Source: Thermomicrobiaceae bacterium (lineage in GTDB: Bacteria > Chloroflexota > Chloroflexia > Thermomicrobiales > Thermomicrobiaceae). From it: a stretch of DNA of 18,256 bases. Location: assembly GCA_007122555.1 (NCBI GenBank), contig SKTL01000328.1:1-18256 (forward strand), given 5' to 3'. Each line of letters opens with the position of its first letter. Position 1 is the stretch's first letter. A program made the position numbers and the translations under genes. Shown here piece by piece: positions 7,386 to 15,023 of this stretch. The notes beneath the pieces are model-generated. The model ran no database searches. It saw only the letters and a list, made by a program, of their open reading frames with translations, and was not told where the DNA came from.

Positions 7386-8312
7386 CTACTCACGCTGTCG
7401 CGGGTCGAGCGCGTCGCGAAGGCCGTCGCCTACGAGGTTAAACGCAAGCACCGTTAAGGTGATCATCACTCCGGGTGCGATCGCCATGTGTGGGAACCGG
7501 GTAATGTGCGGTCGTGCGTCCGAGAGCGACCTGCCCCAGGACGCTGCTGGCGGCTGCACGCCAAGACCCAGGAAGGAAAGGGCTGCCTCGAAGATGATGA
7601 TGCTTCCAATGCCGAGACTTGCGAGGACAATGGCGGGACCGAGGATGTTGGGCAGCATGTGGCGAATGATTAATCGCGGAGCGCGCGCGCCGATCGCTCG
7701 CGCCGCCGTAACGAAATCGCGTTCACGAATGCTCAGGGTGTCCGCACGAACGACACGGGCGTACGTGGTCCAGAATGTTAGACCGATGATCAGCGTCACA
7801 TTGAAGAGGCTTGGTCCCAGAATCGCGGCAAGTACGATCACGAGCGCCAGCAGCGGGAAGGCCATGACGGCATCGATAATGCGCGATAGCAGGGAATCGA
7901 CCCAACTCCCGTAATACCCGGCGACCGTCCCGATTGTCAGGCCGACGATAGAGGTAATGATCGTCGCCGTAATGGCGACAACCAGCGCGGTGCGCGCTCC
8001 GAAGATTACCCGGCTGAGCAAGTCTCGTCCCAGATGGTCGTTTCCGATCAGATGCTCCGCGGAAGGCGACGCCCCTCGCATACCGGAGTGAATCTCAGTC
8101 GGATCGTATGGAGCGAAAAAGCCCGGGAACAGCGCCAGCACTATCAGGAGAGCGATGAACACGAGCGCAACCAGCCCCGGTTTGTACCGGGTGAAGCGCC
8201 GCCAGGCTCGCCGGAACTCGGAACGCTGCGCACGCTCGAATCCGGCCAGATCATCGCTTCCCGACTGGACTGCGGACGATTGTGTCGACTTCTCGTCAGG
8301 TGACTTGGACAT
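7386..8312 (-). CDS. ABC peptide/oligopeptide importer permease, DppC/OppC type (operon 1)
   Basis: This 308-residue inner-membrane permease has the OppC-type N-terminal extension. A cytoplasmic, partly basic tail (1-45) is followed by one hydrophobic helix (about 46-65), then APYDP and the HLIGNDHLGRDLLSR block (about 87-101) typical of DppC. The BPD_transp_1 core carries the EAA loop at about 198-222 (ERDFVTAARAIGARAPRLII), which docks on the ATPase, and the family block EAALSFLGLGVQPPAASWG. It would pair with the DppB-like protein upstream; the stop of that gene and this ATG are 17 nt apart. A G-rich stretch (GGGGGGA) seven bases before the ATG serves as ribosome site. Specificity comes from the binding protein. 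No ATPase gene accompanies it. Confidence 0.93.
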   Translation of the reverse strand: MSKSPDEKSTQSSAVQSGSDDLAGFERAQRSEFRRAWRRFTRYKPGLVALVFIALLIVLALFPGFFAPYDPTEIHSGMRGASPSAEHLIGNDHLGRDLLSRVIFGARTALVVAITATIITSIVGLTIGTVAGYYGSWVDSLLSRIIDAVMAFPLLALVIVLAAILGPSLFNVTLIIGLTFWTTYARVVRADTLSIRERDFVTAARAIGARAPRLIIRHMLPNILGPAIVLASLGIGSIIIFEAALSFLGLGVQPPAASWGRSLSDARPHITRFPHMAIAPGVMITLTVLAFNLVGDGLRDALDPRQRE

Positions 8313-8329
8313 TAGCCGGTCCCCCCGCG

Positions 8330-9259
8330 TCAGCTAAGTCGGATGCGTGGATCAATGTACGCATACGTCAAATCAGTGAGTAGATTGCCGATCACAACGA
8401 CGACGGCAAACAGAAGTACGATGCCCTGCATCACCTGGTAGTCGAGACGATCGACTGAAGTAATGAAAAGCCTCCCCAGGCCGGGAACACCGAAGACTGT
8501 TTCCACCACGATCGTTCCGCTCAGGATGAACGCGATTCTCCACCCGATGACCGAGATCACTGGTAGCAAGGAGTTGCGAACGACGTGGCGCAGGATAATC
8601 GGTATCTGAGCCAGTCCCTTGGCCTTCGCAACTTGCACATAGTCCTGTGTCATGACCTCGATCGTCGAACTGCGCATCATGCGGGCGAAAATTGCGGTAT
8701 TCTCCACCGCCATAACGATGACCGGCAAGATCATCTGTTGCCAGCTCCCCCAGCCTGATCCTGGCAGGATGCCAAGTGTCGCGGTGAATAGAATGATCAA
8801 CATAAGCCCGAGCCAGAAATTCGGCAAGGCGACGCCGAGCGTGGCTCCTACCATGCTGGCATAGTCGAAGCGGGAATAGCGCCAGGTGGCCGCGAGCACA
8901 CCGACGGGTAAGCTGACGCCGACGGCAAGCGCGATGGCTAAGGTGTTGAGCTGAATGGTGACCCATGCCGCCTCGGAGACCATGTCCAGGACTGGAACGC
9001 CCCGACGGACGACTGACTCGCCCAGATCTCCCTGCAGAACGTTGCCGAGCCAGATAATGTACTGCTCATGGAATGGTCGATCGAGACCCCACTGTCGTTC
9101 TATTGACGCGATCTGCTCGTCAGTTACCCGACCAGCCTCGCCAAGCATGAGGTCGATTGGGCTGCCAGGCGCAAGGTGCATCAGCCCGAACGTCGCGAAG
9201 CTCACGATGAGCATAACGACCAGCCCCTGGAGCAGTCGCCGAATAATGTAGTTCAGCAT
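8330..9259 (-). CDS. ABC peptide/oligopeptide importer permease, DppB/OppB type (operon 1)
   Basis: From the ATG at 9259 it has 309 residues and begins MLNYIIRRLLQGLVVMLIVS, the standard DppB start with a first helix at about 9-28, followed by HLAPGSPID. The periplasmic QWGLDRPFHEQYIIWL and GDLGES blocks and the EAA loop (about 206-229, QDYVQVAKAKGLAQIPIILR) are all as in the DppB/OppB family. An upstream in-frame ATG at 9301 would add 14 residues that do not belong to the family; AGGGA eight bases before 9259 supports the internal start. The 223-bp gap to the binding-protein gene holds a perfect 34-bp palindrome, while the gap to dppC is only 17 nt. Confidence 0.93.
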   Translation of the reverse strand: MLNYIIRRLLQGLVVMLIVSFATFGLMHLAPGSPIDLMLGEAGRVTDEQIASIERQWGLDRPFHEQYIIWLGNVLQGDLGESVVRRGVPVLDMVSEAAWVTIQLNTLAIALAVGVSLPVGVLAATWRYSRFDYASMVGATLGVALPNFWLGLMLIILFTATLGILPGSGWGSWQQMILPVIVMAVENTAIFARMMRSSTIEVMTQDYVQVAKAKGLAQIPIILRHVVRNSLLPVISVIGWRIAFILSGTIVVETVFGVPGLGRLFITSVDRLDYQVMQGIVLLFAVVVVIGNLLTDLTYAYIDPRIRLS

Positions 9260-9365
9260 GCTGCAAGTCCCTGTTCCGAAGACAAAACCAATGGACGCCA
9301 CCCGCTCGCGGGCCGGTGCGACTCACGCAGCGTGCGCGATGGCGTGACGAACCTGCCCGCTGATA

Positions 9366-9383
9366 CCAGAATCAGGAGTCTGG
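9366..9383. repeat. Small hairpin beside the large palindrome
   Basis: CCAGA (9366-9370) pairs with TCTGG (9379-9383) around an 8-nt loop. It is downstream of the 34-bp palindrome in the operon direction. Alone it is weak and is listed only because it sits in the same intercistronic gap. Confidence 0.25.
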
Positions 9384-9412
9384 CATGTGATACAGCAGTT
9401 CGTAACCTTATG

Positions 9413-9446
9413 CCGGGAGGTAATGCTGGCCAGCATTACCTCCCGG
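9413..9446. repeat. Perfect 34-bp palindrome between substrate-binding protein and permease genes
   Basis: CCGGGAGGTAATGCTGG (9413-9429) is followed directly by its exact reverse complement (9430-9446) with no spacer. In the operon 1 mRNA it would form a long GC-rich stem about 37 nt after the binding-protein stop. No T tract follows in the minus direction (the next bases are CATAAGG), so full termination is unlikely. Stems at this place in importer operons often protect the upstream mRNA, so that binding protein is made in excess over permease, as in E. coli malE-malF. As DNA it could also be a dimeric operator or a recombination remnant. Confidence 0.85.
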
Positions 9447-9482
9447 ATTCCTGTCACAGCCTTTACTGGTCGGCTGTGTAAC

Positions 9483-11231
9483 TTACCGCTGATCCGGATC
9501 GATCCAGTAGTTACGGACATGCAAGAGCAGGTTCGAGGTCTGCTGACCATCCGTCTCCTCGGGCAATCCCTGGATTCGGGTACTCCACTGGCCGTACCAC
9601 TCCCAGAAGGAGAAGTACAAGAACGCAGCCTCGTCAGCCACGATTTCCTGGATCTCGTGGTAAACCGGAACACGATCTTCCGTTTCGACGAGTTGCAGAC
9701 CTTCCTCGATCAATTCGTCAACGCGGTCGTTGTAGAAGCGGTGGAAGTTGTTGCGCGCCCCTGAGTGCAGCTCTGACGACATATCCGGCTCGCCCATCCA
9801 GCCGCCGTGTGACCAGTTGTAGAGGCCGGAACCGATGTTCCCCTCGCGCTGGTTCTCCTGGATCGTCGCGAACGGAGCCTCTTCGATCTCCATGTTGATA
9901 CCGACAGCCGCCAGGTAGGCTTGCGTCGCCTCTGCCTGTGGCAAGCGAGCCTGGTCGCCGGTGATTACCTGGCAGACCCATTCGCAGCGGACTCCGTCCT
10001 TTTCGCGGACTCCGTCGTCGCCCATGACCCAACCGGCTTCCTCGAGGATTTCCTCGGCTCGCTCGGGATCGTATTCGTATCGATGCACATCTTCGTAGAA
10101 GTAGGGCTCCAGTGTGTGCACGAGATTGGAGTGGGCAACTTCGGCCGCGCCAAGGAACACGTCGTCGATAATCTGCTGGCGGTCCGTGGCGTAGAATGCG
10201 GCTTGCCGGACCGCTCTGTCCGACAGTACTTCATGGGTGTTGTTGAACGAGATGTGGTTTACCGACTGGGTCAGACACCAGTAGGACCGAATGTTTGGAT
10301 CCTCGAGCATCTCAATCACGTCGTCGATAACCGGCGGCCAGACGATGACGTCCGCGTCGCCCGCCTGGAGCTCAATCGTCCGGACGGATCCTTCCGGAAT
10401 GATTCGCTCCGTGAAGAAATCCACGTACGGGCGTCCGCGCCAGTGGTCTTCATATGCCGCAAGCCGGCAGAATTCGGCCGGGCTGTACTCGTCGACGTAG
10501 AATGGCCCAGTGCCGATCGGGTCGCTCTTGTAGGCGTCTTCGCCGATCTCCCCATGGTGATGCTCCGGAACGATCCCAATCCGGCACGCCCCACGAAGCA
10601 AAGACGCGTCGGGCTCGGCCATGTGGACAATGGCCGTATGTTCGTCCGGCGTCTCTACCGAGTCGACATTCATGAAGTTCCCGTGTTGGATGGTTCCGTT
10701 GTCCGGATCGGCGTGAAACTCCCACGTATAGCGGACGTCGTCCGACGTGAACGGCTCACCATCGTGGAACAATACGTCTTCCTGCAGGTGGAACGTGTAT
10801 TCCAACCCGTCGTCCGAGATCTCGTACTCTCGGGCCAGCTCGTTCTCGATCTCGAACTGCCAGTCGACATCCACCAACGCGTCGTGAATGTTCGTGATCA
10901 TCGTCCAGTGGACGGTTGGTCCCTGGTCATCCGGGCTAAGACTCTCGATCTCGTGATGTCCAAGGGCGACAATTTCACCACCGTACCGATCTTCTTCGTC
11001 GGCCGGGACGTCATCATCCGGCTCATCGTCATCCGGTTCGACGTCATCATCGACATCATCATCCGGTTCGACCGCCGGTTCGTCATCGTCGGCGTCGTCA
11101 TCCTCGCATGCGGCGAGAAGCGACCCGATTACGGGGGCCGACGCACCAAGAATAGCCGCACGCTTCAGAAGCATCCGGCGATTCATCGGGACCGAGGTCA
11201 GAATCTTCTCGAGATCTCTGGCGTCTGCCAT
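9483..11231 (-). CDS. ABC importer substrate-binding lipoprotein, family 5 (SBP_bac_5, DppA/OppA-like), operon 1
   Basis: This 582-residue protein is anchored to the outer face of the membrane. Residues 16-42 form a Tat-like lipoprotein signal: NRRMLLK, a hydrophobic run, then the lipobox LLAAC with C42 as lipidation site. A very acidic linker follows (43-82, nearly all D, E, P, V and A). The mature fold starts at RYGGEI, and the family signature FHLQEDVLFHDGEPFTSDDV lies at about 147-166. It binds peptides or other medium-sized ligands; the ligand cannot be told. The ATG at 11231 was chosen over 11282 because of a perfect GGAGGAGGAG five bases upstream and because the N-terminus then matches the second binding protein, with the lipid Cys at residue 42 in both. 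It is the first gene of operon 1, with a promoter about 140 bp upstream. Confidence 0.93.
   Translation of the reverse strand: MADARDLEKILTSVPMNRRMLLKRAAILGASAPVIGSLLAACEDDDADDDEPAVEPDDDVDDDVEPDDDEPDDDVPADEEDRYGGEIVALGHHEIESLSPDDQGPTVHWTMITNIHDALVDVDWQFEIENELAREYEISDDGLEYTFHLQEDVLFHDGEPFTSDDVRYTWEFHADPDNGTIQHGNFMNVDSVETPDEHTAIVHMAEPDASLLRGACRIGIVPEHHHGEIGEDAYKSDPIGTGPFYVDEYSPAEFCRLAAYEDHWRGRPYVDFFTERIIPEGSVRTIELQAGDADVIVWPPVIDDVIEMLEDPNIRSYWCLTQSVNHISFNNTHEVLSDRAVRQAAFYATDRQQIIDDVFLGAAEVAHSNLVHTLEPYFYEDVHRYEYDPERAEEILEEAGWVMGDDGVREKDGVRCEWVCQVITGDQARLPQAEATQAYLAAVGINMEIEEAPFATIQENQREGNIGSGLYNWSHGGWMGEPDMSSELHSGARNNFHRFYNDRVDELIEEGLQLVETEDRVPVYHEIQEIVADEAAFLYFSFWEWYGQWSTRIQGLPEETDGQQTSNLLLHVRNYWIDPDQR
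10986..11105 (-). repeat. Low-complexity tract encoding the acidic linker of the first binding protein
   Basis: About 120 bp of GAC/GAT/GAG-rich codons (seen as GTC/ATC on the plus strand) encode residues 43-82, with repeated units such as VEPDDD and DEPDDD. It is imperfectly repetitive, so slippage is plausible. A similar tract is found at the same place in the second binding protein. Confidence 0.7.
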
Positions 11232-11236
11232 TTTTG

Positions 11237-11246
11237 CTCCTCCTCC
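11237..11246 (-). promoter_or_regulatory. Strong ribosome binding site of the first binding-protein gene
   Basis: GGAGGAGGAG on the minus strand, five bases before the ATG at 11231, is nearly ideal and decides this start over the in-frame ATG at 11282. Confidence 0.75.
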
Positions 11247-11373
11247 TTTTTTGGTGAAAGTGAGCAGCTCCGACAATATCAACCTCTGACCTGCACCGGA
11301 TAGACATCCTCTGCAAGCGTAAAGGCCGAACGCCTACCGGTCTGCTCGTTTCCCCAACATTCTCGATGCGCGT

Positions 11374-11403
11374 AGTCTAGCACGGATTCGGAGCGCGTTT
11401 CAA
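11374..11403 (-). promoter_or_regulatory. Sigma70-type extended -10 promoter of operon 1
   Basis: On the minus strand TTGAAA (complement of 11398-11403) is followed after exactly 18 nt by TAGACT (complement of 11374-11379), preceded by TGC as an extended -10. The 14-nt core GTGCTAGACTACGC (complement of 11370-11383) recurs exactly in the operon 2 promoter at 16916-16929, with the same 18-nt spacing to its -35. Transcription would start near 11367, giving a leader of about 135 nt. Confidence 0.7.
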
Positions 11404-11691
11404 TTTACCTCGCATATCGTCCGCACAGGTTCCGCGTATGCGGCGCCGGATTCCGACTGTGTTTCGGAGCAGCGCAACCGATTGCGGGTGTGATGCTGGC
11501 GCGCGCCGAGCAAACGCGCAGGTGAAAGACGGCTCGATTAGCGGACATGCGGGAATTTAGATCTGTGCGGATCGATTCATCCTGCGCAAGGGAGTGTCAA
11601 CAAGTCTGAGATTCGAGCTCTGGCGGCGGCGGCTCGCGCTGATGCCGATTGAGCCAATCGCGCAAAGAAACGCCAACGAGGTCGAAGGTTC
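11404..11691. other. Intergenic region between the amidase stop and the operon 1 promoter; no gene seen
   Basis: With the promoter and leader at 11232-11403 this makes a 460-bp gap without a convincing gene. Only weak stems are visible: CGATTG/CAATCG (11646-11651 with 11655-11660) about 30 nt past the amidase stop, CGCAA/TTGCG (11473-11486), and the GC palindrome GGCGCGCGCC (11498-11507). None has a T tract, so no clear terminator for operon 2 can be named and readthrough into operon 1 cannot be excluded. Confidence 0.5.
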
Positions 11692-13104
11692 CTAACTCTC
11701 AGGATAGATACCATGCCATGGCGCCACCCTCTCGTATGCCGCCGACGCTTGGAGGCAGAGCTCGTCTTGACGCCATGGTGCGATGATTTGAAGTCCCACG
11801 GGTAATCCGTCCGACGTGAATCCACAAGGGACTGTTGCTGCAGGCCACCCTGTTGCGTTCATCGGATATACGAACTGAAGACGATGCAGCATTGCTGGAG
11901 TGGGTTGTCCGTCAATCTCCTGAACAGTGCCGTCGTACTGCCAGGCGCCGCACGGCATGGCAGGGGTGAGCAAGAGGTCATAATTGCTCATAAATGCGGT
12001 AGCCTGTTCATAGAACGCCGAACGCTCCTCAAGCGCCTGCGCATAATCGACAAGCGTGTAGTGGCTGCCGCGTTCCATGGCTTCGGCCATGCTCCGGTCG
12101 ATCCAGTCCGGTCGCTCGGCCGCACGATCTGCGTTCTTTGCAGCTAATGTTCCCTCGTATAGTACCTGGTGCCATTCGAATGGATCAGGCCAGAAACTCC
12201 GGGTTTCCTCAACGTGACAGCCCATTTCCTCGAATTTCCTGGCTGCTGCTGCAGTGAGGGTGCGCACCTGGGAATCCACGGGTGCATAACCGAGATCAGG
12301 ACTCCAGGCGACCCGCAAACCTGAGAGATCCATCTGGGAATTGATTGAGCAACTGAAGGAATCGCTATCCAGAGAGAGTGGATCCGCAGGATGAGCTCCC
12401 GCCATAACTTCAAGCATGAGAGCGGCGTCGTCGACCGTTCTCGTCATGGGCCCAATATGGGAGCGTGACGCCCAATAATCCGTATTGGGCGCGTACGGAA
12501 CACGACCAAATGAAGGCTTGAGACCATATATGCCACATAGGGCTGCGGGGATCCGAATCGAACCAGCGCCGTCAGAACCGAGTGCAATCGGTCCCATTCC
12601 GGCGGCAACCGCAGCCGCGGCTCCACCGCTGGACCCTCCCGCCGTTCGGTCAAGCTTCCACGGGTTACGGGTTGCTTCAGTTATCAGGTTGTCGGACATG
12701 TCCTTATGTCCAAATGCTGGAGTATTTGTCTTACCGAGGATCACGGCGCCAGCCTCGCGAAGGCGTTTGGCTGCAGGCGCATCAAAATCGGTGATGTTGT
12801 CTTCGAAGAACTTGGATCCCAGCGTCGTTGGGAGACCCGCCACAGGGAACAGATCTTTGATTGACACTGGAACCCCGTGCAGAGGACCAAGAGCGTCGCC
12901 ACGCTGGATTGCTGCTTCTGCTTCGTTTGCAGCTTTTAACGCGCCTTCGTGATCGACCGTCACGAACGCGTGGATTGTCTCATCAACGCGATCTATGTGA
13001 TCCAGGAGTGCCTGGCAAACCTCGACTGGTGACAGGTCACGTCTGCGAATCTGGGCGGCCAGATCAATGGCCGTCGTCCATTTCAGGTCATCCTGCACAT
13101 TCAT
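11692..13104 (-). CDS. Amidase (amidase-signature family hydrolase)
   Basis: This 470-residue enzyme has the full amidase-signature catalytic set. K83 lies in PVSIKDLF, the cis-Ser is S158 in GGSSGG, and the nucleophile is S182 in SDGAGSIRIPAALCG. The 24-residue spacing between the two serines equals that in FAAH (S217, S241). Such enzymes hydrolyse carboxamides or amide bonds and include GatA, FAAH, and aryl- or aliphatic amidases. GatA is unlikely because no gatB or gatC neighbour is present, and the C-terminal half (MPCGAWQYDG, NATGWPAATVPCGF) is that of general amidases. It has no signal peptide and is cytoplasmic. The ATG at 13104 has AAAGGAG five bases upstream. It is the last gene of operon 2, 30 bp after the permease, and presumably acts on what that importer brings in. 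The exact substrate is unknown. Confidence 0.93.
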   Translation of the reverse strand: MNVQDDLKWTTAIDLAAQIRRRDLSPVEVCQALLDHIDRVDETIHAFVTVDHEGALKAANEAEAAIQRGDALGPLHGVPVSIKDLFPVAGLPTTLGSKFFEDNITDFDAPAAKRLREAGAVILGKTNTPAFGHKDMSDNLITEATRNPWKLDRTAGGSSGGAAAAVAAGMGPIALGSDGAGSIRIPAALCGIYGLKPSFGRVPYAPNTDYWASRSHIGPMTRTVDDAALMLEVMAGAHPADPLSLDSDSFSCSINSQMDLSGLRVAWSPDLGYAPVDSQVRTLTAAAARKFEEMGCHVEETRSFWPDPFEWHQVLYEGTLAAKNADRAAERPDWIDRSMAEAMERGSHYTLVDYAQALEERSAFYEQATAFMSNYDLLLTPAMPCGAWQYDGTVQEIDGQPTPAMLHRLQFVYPMNATGWPAATVPCGFTSDGLPVGLQIIAPWRQDELCLQASAAYERVAPWHGIYPES

Positions 13105-13134
13105 TTGGTCTCCTTTTCAGTGGCCGATCGAGCA

Positions 13135-14028
13135 TCAGCCGCTTCGCCGCAGCCGCGGATCCAGCAGGTCGCGAATACCGTCTCCAAACAGGTTCAGACT
13201 AAGAACGGTGAGCATGAGCGCGATACCTGGAAGGAACATCATCCATGGCGCAACTCGAATGTATTCCCGAGCCTCACCAAGAATGTTGCCCCAGCTTGGA
13301 ATGTACGGAGGTGAACCGACCCCGAGGAAGCTCAGCGTCGCTTCACCGATAACGCCTTCGGCGAAGATGAACGTTGCCTGTACAATAATTGGGGACCAAG
13401 AATTACGCATAATATGCCGGACGATAATCGTTCGATCCGGCACGCCGATCGCCCGTGCTGCCTCGATATACTGCATTTCGCGAATCCCAAGCACCACCCC
13501 GCGCATGAGGCGTGCAACACGCGGTATGAAGACCACCCCAAGGGCGATGATGACATTGATCACGCTTGGCCCCGTTGCAGCGACAATCCCGATTGCGAGG
13601 ATAATCCCGGGGAATGCCATCAGCGCGTCCATTGCTCGCATGAGCGGTGGTTCAAATCGTTCGAAGTAGCCAGCGATAAGTCCGATGACGACGCCGCCTA
13701 TCACTGCAATTGCAGCGACTCCAAATCCCACAATGAGTGAAATGCGGGAGCCGTGAACAGTCCGGCTATACAGGTCACGGCCGAAGTTGTCCGTGCCGAA
13801 GTAATGTTCGGAACTTGGAGACTCTAATCTGTCAATAGGGGATGTAGCGGTCGGGCTTTGCGTCGCCAGGACATCAGCGAAGATTGCCACCAGAATCACA
13901 AAGACAATGATCACAAGACCGATGACACCATTGATATGACGTCCGGCAATGTGCTTGACTTTTCGCCTTAGCGATTGCCCGCGATCAGCCTTCCCTTTAA
14001 GTGATTGTATCTGACCTTCTGCCGCCAA
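13135..14028 (-). CDS. ABC peptide/oligopeptide importer permease, DppC/OppC type (operon 2)
   Basis: This 297-residue permease starts with a basic cytoplasmic tail and a first helix at about 34-53. Next comes the DppC block HYFGTDNFGRDLYSR (about 75-89). The core carries the EAA loop at about 186-210 (QYIEAARAIGVPDRTIIVRH) and the late block EATLSFLGVGSPPYIPSWG. The start is a TTG at 14028, supported by AAGGAG (complement of 14034-14039) with a 5-nt spacer; no better ATG is available. It lies 41 bp after dppB and 30 bp before the amidase. It resembles the operon 1 permease only at the family level, so the two importers do not look like a recent duplication. Confidence 0.93.
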   Translation of the reverse strand: MAAEGQIQSLKGKADRGQSLRRKVKHIAGRHINGVIGLVIIVFVILVAIFADVLATQSPTATSPIDRLESPSSEHYFGTDNFGRDLYSRTVHGSRISLIVGFGVAAIAVIGGVVIGLIAGYFERFEPPLMRAMDALMAFPGIILAIGIVAATGPSVINVIIALGVVFIPRVARLMRGVVLGIREMQYIEAARAIGVPDRTIIVRHIMRNSWSPIIVQATFIFAEGVIGEATLSFLGVGSPPYIPSWGNILGEAREYIRVAPWMMFLPGIALMLTVLSLNLFGDGIRDLLDPRLRRSG

Positions 14029-14033
14029 CGTTT

Positions 14034-14039
14034 CTCCTT
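14034..14039 (-). promoter_or_regulatory. Ribosome binding site deciding a TTG start (operon 2 dppC-like gene)
   Basis: AAGGAG on the minus strand with a 5-nt spacer to TTG at 14028. The strength and spacing of the site justify the non-ATG start. Confidence 0.65.
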
Positions 14040-14069
14040 ACTCTGGGGAAGATTGTTGCCCCCAACTGT

Positions 14070-15014
14070 TTAGCTGTAGTGAACTCTGGGATCGAGGAAG
14101 ACGTAGAAGATGTCCACGATCAGGTTGATAATCACGTACAGGAAGGCAATTGTGAGCACGATGCCCTGAATCAACGGGAAGTCACGCCGCAACACAGCCT
14201 GAATCAATAGTCGGCCAACTCCTGGGATATTGAACACCTGCTCGGTAACGACGGCGCCTCCGATCAGGAGCGCGAAGGACAGTCCGATTACTGTCGCGAG
14301 TGGAATCATTGTATTGCGGAGCGCATGGCGGATCACGACGCGGCGCTCCAGGAGGCCCTTCGCTCGGGCGGTTCGGATGTAGTCTTCATTAAGCACATCG
14401 AGCATCACGGAACGGGTGATTCGCGCGAGAAAGGCTGCTTGAAAGGCGCCGAGCGTGAATGCTGGCATAATCATCCGTTTGAGACTGTCCACAGGGTCAT
14501 CGAGCAACGGAGTGTAGCCCCCGATAGGTAGCCAGCGAAGTGTAACTGCGAAGATAAAGATCAGATTCAGCCCGAGCCAGAAGGTCGGCATCGAGATGCC
14601 GACCATGGCTCCGAGCATCGCGCTGAAATCGATGGCGCTGCCACGCCGTATAGCAGAGATCACTCCTGTTGGAATGCCAATACCAACGGCGACAATCAGG
14701 GCCGCTAGCGTCAGCAAGATAGTGGGTTGCGCCCGTTCTAGAATTGCATCGGCTACCGGCATATTCAAGAAGAGGCTGCTGCCAAGATCCAATCGGGCAA
14801 CATCCCACAACCAGGTGACGTACTGGACCAGCAACGGATCGTTTAGTCCCAATCCTTCGCGCATCCGGTCGACCTGCTCGGTCGTTGCGTCTGGACCGAG
14901 CAGGACTGCGACTGGATCACCCGGCGTCATGTGAAGGAGAAAGAAAGCGACGGTGGCGACGAGCCACATAACCGGGACAATGAGTATCAGACGCCGAATG
15001 ATATACGCGGTCAT
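14070..15014 (-). CDS. ABC peptide/oligopeptide importer permease, DppB/OppB type (operon 2)
   Basis: This 314-residue protein begins MTAYIIRRLILIVPVMWLVA, with a first helix at about 8-27, then HMTPGDPVAVLLG, the standard DppB opening. GLNDPLLVQYVTWLWD and LDLGSSLF follow in the first periplasmic region. The EAA loop is at about 211-234 (DYIRTARAKGLLERRVVIRH), and the C-terminus ends YVFLDPRVHYS as usual. The ATG at 15014 lies only 9 nt after the stop of the binding-protein gene; the GAGGAG overlapping that stop and AAGGG near the ATG can serve as ribosome sites, so translation is probably coupled. It forms a heterodimer with the downstream DppC-like protein. Confidence 0.94.
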   Translation of the reverse strand: MTAYIIRRLILIVPVMWLVATVAFFLLHMTPGDPVAVLLGPDATTEQVDRMREGLGLNDPLLVQYVTWLWDVARLDLGSSLFLNMPVADAILERAQPTILLTLAALIVAVGIGIPTGVISAIRRGSAIDFSAMLGAMVGISMPTFWLGLNLIFIFAVTLRWLPIGGYTPLLDDPVDSLKRMIMPAFTLGAFQAAFLARITRSVMLDVLNEDYIRTARAKGLLERRVVIRHALRNTMIPLATVIGLSFALLIGGAVVTEQVFNIPGVGRLLIQAVLRRDFPLIQGIVLTIAFLYVIINLIVDIFYVFLDPRVHYS

Positions 15015-15023
15015 ATCCCTTGA

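Noticed and set aside
10986..11105. Possible CRISPR or VNTR array
   Set aside because: Units are short, irregular and in frame with an acidic protein linker; there are no unique spacers between identical repeats.
9921..11303. 460-residue open frame on the plus strand
   Set aside because: It is the mirror of the substrate-binding protein gene; its runs of V, I, R and D come from the reversed Asp/Glu codons of the acidic linker.
11596..11601. TTGACA on the minus strand upstream of operon 1
   Set aside because: No -10 match follows within 16-19 nt; the promoter at 11374-11403 is better placed and is duplicated in operon 2.
11692..13104. GatA subunit of the tRNA amidotransferase
   Set aside because: No gatB or gatC nearby, and linkage to a peptide importer fits a catabolic amidase better.
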